From positions 62,001-126,000 of the forward strand of contig JAKMXF010000002.1 of NCBI GenBank assembly GCA_024704765.1: DNA of 64,000 nucleotides, in the 5' to 3' direction. Positions 58,267 to 64,000 of the stretch are shown here, piece after piece (within the stretch, counting starts at the first letter, position 1; the number at the start of each line of letters is the position of its first letter). The stretch comes from Oopsacas minuta. Taxonomy: Eukaryota; Porifera; Hexactinellida; Lyssacinosida; Leucopsacidae. Position numbers and translations under genes: made by a program. The notes below the pieces were generated by a model that worked only from the letters and a program-made list of their open reading frames with translations, made no database searches and was not told the origin of the DNA.

Positions 58267-58896
58267 AACATCTGTATATTTTGGTCGAATGATGAAAAAG
58301 GCAAATTTTGATCAAAGTTATACTAAAATGTCTTCAGTCGAACTTTGATCGAAAAATGAGAACTTGTATTTATCACATAAATATCACGAGTTAGATAATT
58401 TGGTTAACTAACCTGAGATTTGTTTTATCAATTCGGGAACTAGTGTTACATGCAAAATATCTGTGGCAGAAATCAGCCCAATAAAAGTTACGTCACCAAA
58501 AATTATTGATTGAACAACTAATATGTGTTGTACGTAATGAGTCTTCACTGAAAGAAGTATTAAACAACTTATGATAGAACACATATGGCGCATATACTAC
58601 TTCTACATTCTAATAGCATATGGGTAATGTAACTATAAAGTAATATTCGCTATCTAACTTTAGATAATATACCATCACTAAACTACAATATATTATCACA
58701 GTAACCTAATTCTAATGTTCAGTTAAAACTGACATGTCAAACGTTGGATTGACTTCGTTATTGGAAAATCTGCATCTTGCTCATTATAATAGAACGACAG
58801 ACTGGGCATCTATCACCGAGCGTAAATTCAGTTCACAATTTCCGCATACACTAGCATGTCCACAAGGTATGAAGACAAACGTTAAATCTCTACTGT

Positions 58897-60190
58897 TCAA
58901 ACAAATGATAGACGGTTCTTCACCATTGATTCTTCATTTCTCTGGTATTCAAGATCATATATTTTCAGTGTCTTTTCGAGACATTCCATAAATGCCCATA
59001 GGTTAGGCTTTTTTACACGGATGAGAGACTTTAAACCCCGATGATATACTTCAGAACAGTTATTAGTTGTTTGAATAGGATGGGATATTGATAAATCATT
59101 TCTGTTAATCCATTCTCTCTTTATGTAACTCTTAAGCCTTTGAAGATTAATAATCACATGATCATTCATATTTTGTAGATTAACTCCAGATAACAATCTA
59201 TAGACTGGTAGAATTTCTTCTTCAGGTAACATGGGAAGTACCATAACAGACCTAACCCATCCATTAAACTCAGAGTTCTTTGTTTACGAAGAAGTGAGAT
59301 GTAGCTTTGTTAGCCTTTTCCAAATAACTCTCGAAAAATGAAACAGGCATACTGATACTTCTATCGAATTGAAAGCTGTGCGAAATGAATTTCTTGATGC
59401 CCTTTCATAGTCACCTACAGCTAATTTTGGTTTGAAATCAGGCATAAATTCTGCTACCTTTGGCAGAACAGCACCATAGAGAGATTCTGATTTTTTGACA
59501 TTAAAATATGTACGGCTGGCAAAGCATGATGACCTTCTTGTAGGAAAATAGTGAACAACTGGTAAATTAATTTGTGGACAACAAAAAATGTTGCATCAAA
59601 ATTGATTGCATCAGTATTTTTCAGAGGTTCAAACATAAGATAAGACCAGAATACAGCTGCAAAGCCTTCTGATTAGATTATCATTGTTCGGAAAAAGTGG
59701 GGCTAATCGTGTTTGTTCGATCATTACTTCAAATTGTTCAGGCGTTAGAGGATTCCCTGGTAATTCAAGTTTTCTTCTTTTAACCATCGTATTTCGAACA
59801 CTGCGATAACTCACTAATGCACCTGCTTGATCCGTAGAAATCACACCATCAAAGATTTCCCTTAGATTTCCTGTTGACGATTCTGCAGCACGTTTGATTC
59901 TATTATTCAGAACTATTACACTGGATTCGTAGGCGACTTCATTGTGATTATGATCTTTTTTCGGTAAAAAAGATTAGTTGTGAGATCAATTCGCCCTGTA
60001 CCATGACATTCAATTTCTTTGCACCTCCACAAGGGTACACCTCAATTAAATGGATGTTGAAGACGAGGAGGACCGAATATATCGACAGCATTGACATTCA
60101 TAGTTAACAGAACCTATTTGTTTACCTTCAATAACACTATATTCCATTGATTGAGATGAATAAGAGCGATGCATAAAATATTCAAAGACA
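58897..60190 (-). pseudogene. MULE transposase with FLYWCH zinc finger, broken
   Basis: The N-terminal part around 60030-59960 has the second half of a FLYWCH finger: LWRCKEIECHGTGRIDL, then DHNHN with the paired histidines. Next come STDQAGALVSYRSVRNTMVK then RRKLELPGNPLTPEQFEVM. The transposase core begins INFDATFFVVHKLIYQLFTI then FLQEGHHALPAVHILM, which carries the first catalytic aspartate. After a stretch with several shifts (VAEFMPDFKP-like, 59460-59250) the last part reads MVLPMLPEEEILPVYRLLSG and TNNCSEVYHRGLK. The last codon is at 58897. FLYWCH plus MULE is a known pairing in animal Mutator-like elements. At least five lesions are present. Confidence 0.85.
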
Positions 60191-60793
60191 ATACAGTTTA
60201 TGAAATCAGAACCATTGGAATTTCTAGATGTTAATACAATTTTAATGGTAAATTAAAAGTGGCACAGAAGTGGCAATCATGTCAGATCAAAACCGTATAC
60301 CAAGGTACAAATCTATAGGTCGCACAGACTCACACTGAACACTTTGATAATTTTCAGTTCTTAATCGTAAACAGTGTGGCCTGGAGAACGAAAACGGAAA
60401 CGCAAACAAGAGACAAAAAATACAAAACAAATAAGCACTGAGATCAATACAGAGCCTCATACTAAAGTATAGTCGGCACAGTAAAAACTGCAAAAAATAT
60501 AGCTGAACATCTAAGCCTATGGAATGATGTTTAAAGATGGGACACACACATTGAATCTAACACTAATTTGCGATCGGAATAATCTAACAATGAGTTCAAA
60601 GTGATGATTTCAGATCAAAATAGTACACATTAGATCGTATTAGTCGTTCAATCAATAATTTTGGTGACGTAACTTCTATTGGACTGATTTCAGCCACAGA
60701 TATTTTGCATGTACACTAGTTCTCGAATTGATAAAAAGAAATCTTACGTTAGTTAACTAAATTATATAACTCGTGATATTTATGTGGTAAATA

Positions 60794-63577
60794 CAGTGGC
60801 GTCGTGCTTGGAAATTTTCTGGGGGGGCACAGAGTCAATAATAAATCCCAAAAGAGTTATAAATATCATAATAAAAGTACTCGAACTCTCTTTGGTTCAA
60901 ACTATATTTCAAGTAATCTATGGAAAATACTATTATATTTGTAAATTAGTGTTCATATGTTCAGTACTGATATACACTATTTCCTGGGAGTATTCCAAAA
61001 TCTCTCGTGAATTTTCTCAAATGTTTTAGGGACTGAATTCATTCTGTTAGATTCAATGGACAATAACAGTAAATTACTTAACCTGTCTTCACACATCGTG
61101 CTACGTAATCGAGTCTTAATAAGCTTTAATTTTGAAAAAGAACGTTCACATGCGGAGGATGTCACTGGTAGTGTAAGAATCAACCTATATAGAATGTTCA
61201 AATTGGGATATAATTTGGCTATTCCTTCTTTGACCATATAAAGATAAAGTTTATGAATTCCAATTTTCCCGATATTGGATAATTCAATTGATTTCGCAAG
61301 AAGTTTGTATTCATATTCTATTAAATCTGCGTCGAAGTCGCCAATATAATAACTTGCTAGTACTCTTAAATCCTGTATATTTTCAGCTTTAGGAGGATTT
61401 AAGCATTCAATAGATTTGAGAAGAGGCATGGTTTCATGTGAGAATCTACTCTGAAGCGCTTCTTTAATCAACTCTATCACATCATTAAAGAATTGCTCTT
61501 TCATACGCTCTTTTCCAGTTAACACTATTGGTACATGGTGTTCACTATCATCCAACCTTGTAGGTACCTTCCTGTGACGTGGTTCACTATATGTGACGCC
61601 AATATTCTCAGCAATTTTTTCAGCTTGTAAATATAATTGATCAAAGTATGCTTCAGTTGTATATCCTTGTAATGTACTAATCAAAGATTCAATATGTAGA
61701 CTTGCTGATGATATGTTAAGATCTTCATTTTGAAGATATTTTGAAATGATATTACACAATTTGAGGATATCTGTAAAGGTAACTAAACATAGACAAAATT
61801 GGAAATCTATACATTTTGATAGAGAGAAAGCATCTGACGCCACACCAGAATCATATTTACCATCGCATATAAAGAATCTAGAACTTTTAGAAGAACACTA
61901 ATATTTTCAAGCAAAACTTGGCATGCCTCTGCACGGGAAGACCATCTAGTATCGCTTAGTGATTTAAGTGTACCTATTTTCTTCCCTTCACCCTGACTGG
62001 CATAGCATTTCATCTGAATATCTTAAATAACCCATGTCTCTTTGTGCTACCCTCAATAAATGCGTACAGCTTTTCCATTATTCCAAAGAAATTTCTAGTG
62101 ATCACATTGCGTTTACAAGTATCAATAATAACTAGGTTTAACCGATGCGCATAACAATGTACAAAATATGCTTTAGGGTTCTTTACTTTAATTAAATTTT
62201 GGACTCCATTATATCTACCAGCCATTGTTGCACATCCATCATAACCTTGACCACGTAATGATTCGATCAATAATCCGTGCTTACTGAAAACTTCAACAAT
62301 GGTTGTCACTAACCCTACAGCTGTACAATTCGCCACTTCAATCAAGTCAAGTAGAGATTCAATTATTTCACCATTTATATTGACATATCTTACTACAATA
62401 GATAACTGATCTTTCTTAGCTATATCTGGAGTAGTATCTAAACAAATTGAAAAAAAGTGAGCTATTTGAATATTTTCAATAATATCTTCCCTCAAGATTT
62501 CGGCACTATACTGAATCATTTCATTCTGAGAAGTAGGTGATAAATAACTGGGATAACCTTTTGGATTTGCTTGTCCTTTTTGTAGATGAATCATTAAAGG
62601 TGGGTGATAACGAGAAATAAGTTCGACAATTCCCTTGAAAACACCTTTATTCGCAAACACTTCTCCTTCATTATGACCACGAAAAGGCAAGTTCAATTGA
62701 GCTAATGTAATAACTACATCAATCAGGAGATAAACAATATCTTTTCTTGATTGCCTTTCTTTATTTGCAAGAGATAATGCTTTCTTCATATCTTCGCTGA
62801 TGAGGACATCTACTGGAGTTTCATGTAAATAACTAGTCCATTTTCCATGCACATGGAATGATTTTCACTTTTTGAATGTTTATCGAATCCCCTATTTTTC
62901 TCTAACGTATGTGGCCACTGTCTAAAACCATCTTCCACAAATGTTCTATCATATTTATTTAATGCAGAACCGAAAACACGACAGGGAAAGCACAAAGCCG
63001 AATCATTATACTTATTATACTCCAACCAGGGTCTTGAAATATACCAGTTTGCCTGAAAAGCCCTCATTTTCCCATGAAATAATGTCTGAGGGTATGAGTT
63101 ATTTGGTAGTTTCAGTCGTATAGGTCCATATTTGATGTATTCAGCACGAAGTAATCTGTCTACTGGAATTACAAATTCTTGTCCCATAGCATCGTTCAAC
63201 AACGATGCATTCACAAACGAAGTCTCAGATTCTATAGAACTATTAGTGACTACTACATCTGTAGAAGTATCACTTGATTGAATAATTGGAGGAGAACATG
63301 GTGACAAAGGGTGAAAATATTTATCCAAATTCATTGACGAACAAAAGATAATAACTATATACGAAAGTTAGGAAAAAGAATCAAATAATGTTCTAAATTG
63401 ATATATAAAACAAAAAATTAAGGGTTGGCCTATGTACATGATGTAACTATCAGTAGTATGCATCAAGACCAAAAGCGAAAAGCATTAGTCAATTCGGAGA
63501 AATAAACTATCTGGAGGCGGCTCATGAAATTTGGGGGGGCCCTGGCCCCCCCGGGCCCATAGAGCACGACGCCACTG
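60794..63577 (-). mobile_element. hAT element, 2,784 bp, complete ends
   Basis: The left end CAGTGGCGTCGTGC (60794-60807) is the exact reverse complement of 63564-63577. An exact 8-bp target duplication, GGTAAATA, flanks it at 60786-60793 and 63578-63585. G/C-rich runs lie just inside both ends (GGGGGGGCAC; CCCTGGCCCCCCCGGGCC). It is inserted in the right terminal repeat of the MULE. Confidence 0.97.
60977..63334 (-). pseudogene. hAT transposase (TTF finger, DUF4371, dimerisation), three frameshifts
   Basis: The ATG at 63334 opens MNLDKYFHPLSPCSPP. A TTF-type finger follows (QANWYISRPWLEYNKYNDSA, LCFPCRVFGS, KHSKSENHSMC). A frameshift near 62835 leads to the DUF4371 part: LPFRGHNEGEVFANKGVFKG, SICLDTTPDIAKKDQLS and SLRGQGYDGCATMAGRYNGV, then YFVHCYAHRLNLVI. 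A second shift at 62010 gives LKSLSDTRWSSRAEACQVLL. A third near 61830 leads to the long last frame, ending with the dimerisation domain SSACERSFSKLKLIKTRLRS then RLSNLLLLSIESN. The reconstructed length is about 780 codons, normal for this group. It is related to, but distinct from, the split element at 3.5-7.2 kb, being recently inserted but inactivated. Confidence 0.93.
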
Positions 63578-63740
63578 GGTAAATACAAGTACTCATTTTT
63601 TCGATCAAAGTTCGACTGAAGATATTGTAGTAGAACTTTGATCAAAGATTTGCTTTTTCATCATTCCATCAGAGTTTACATAAGAAAATTTGATCAAAGT
63701 TCTACAAAAAATTCGATCAAAATTTACAGATTCGCCTAGA

Positions 63741-64000
63741 ATCTTGAAATAGTAAATACTGTTCTTTTGCTCCAATCTTTTCTAAGCATTTATCTGAACT
63801 GCTCTTGGTGAACTCTTCAATACAGGATTGAACTTCAAGGGGGGGGCTAGCAGCGAGCAAAGCGAGCGACGGTAAGGAGGGGCTTGGAGACTTCCCCCAG
63901 AAAAATTCTTAAACGGTCAAATATCAATGTTTTGTGCTGTTCACATATATCCAATAATTTTAACTAACTTTAATCCATGAATTCTGGTAAAGAATACTCA
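63741..64000. other. Right edge, possible hAT-type end
   Basis: A GC-rich patch at 63839-63898 (GGGGGGGCTAGCAGCGAGC, AAAGCGAGCGACGG) resembles the inner part of a hAT-type terminus. No gene is seen. Confidence 0.3.

Larger units (their letters stand above)
58261..63740 (-). mobile_element. FLYWCH-type MULE with a nested hAT element
   Basis: Terminal repeats of about 260 bp: left 58261-58523; right 60636-60793 plus 63586-63740, split by the hAT element. Landmarks shared in inverted order are CCTAG at the outer edge, GATCAAAGTT.TACTA, CTTCAGTCGAACTTTGATCG, CATAAATATCACGAGTTA, CAATTCG(G/A)GAACTAGTG and AAATTATTGATTGAAC. The right copy carries an extra 47-bp segment. Without the hAT insert the element is about 2.7 kb. 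Confidence 0.88.

Overview
The window reads as one stretch of an AT-rich metazoan nuclear genome. Long gene-free tracts, single-exon and broken transposase genes, and the particular mix of element families (mariner, Tc1, DD41D, pogo/Tigger, hAT, FLYWCH-type Mutator, a RAG1/Transib-like element and a non-LTR retrotransposon) fit an arthropod or a similar invertebrate. The species cannot be named from the sequence. No rRNA, convincing tRNA, operon or CRISPR array was seen.

Only two host genes are convincing. One is a single-exon gene at 20192-21745 (minus) for a 517-residue protein of unknown function, with three PPPxPxK motifs and a short predicted coiled coil. The other is a ROMO1 homologue at 33768-33992 (plus), a small two-helix protein of the mitochondrial inner membrane. 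A possible host exon lies at 44500-44763 (minus). Nearly everything else that codes is mobile-element debris.

Layout. 1-2480: MULE-end relic, a short hAT-type element and a pogo-type MITE. 2481-8489: about 950-base inverted arms around two complementary, oppositely oriented pieces of one hAT element. 9270-10470: RAG1/Transib-like fragment. 10505-10980: a dispersed repeat that is the empty site for a transposon found at 42.9 kb. 12416-14588: MITE and a mariner. 17095-19110: hAT and Mutator fragments fused. 20192-21745: host gene. 22960-28009: one retrotransposon cut by two Tc1 elements. 29541-31814: palindromic tandem repeat, truncated mariner, MITE. 33768-33992: ROMO1. 35570-36260: third copy of the inverted arm. 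36955-38065: mariner. 39697-41812: Tigger-type pogo with terminal repeats. 42876-44226: DD41D element. 46596-47130: tandem array. 48645-50323: broken multidomain gene of an unplaced repetitive family. 52540-54885: second pogo element with subterminal repeats. 58261-63740: FLYWCH/MULE element with a complete hAT element nested in its right terminal repeat.

Many element borders are fixed to the base by terminal inverted repeats plus target-site duplications (TA for Tc1/mariner/pogo, 8 bp for hAT). This gives a readable insertion history: LINE before both Tc1s, MULE before hAT, and dispersed repeat before DD41D. Almost all transposase genes carry frameshifts or stops. The Tigger-type pogo at 39.7 kb is nearest to intact.
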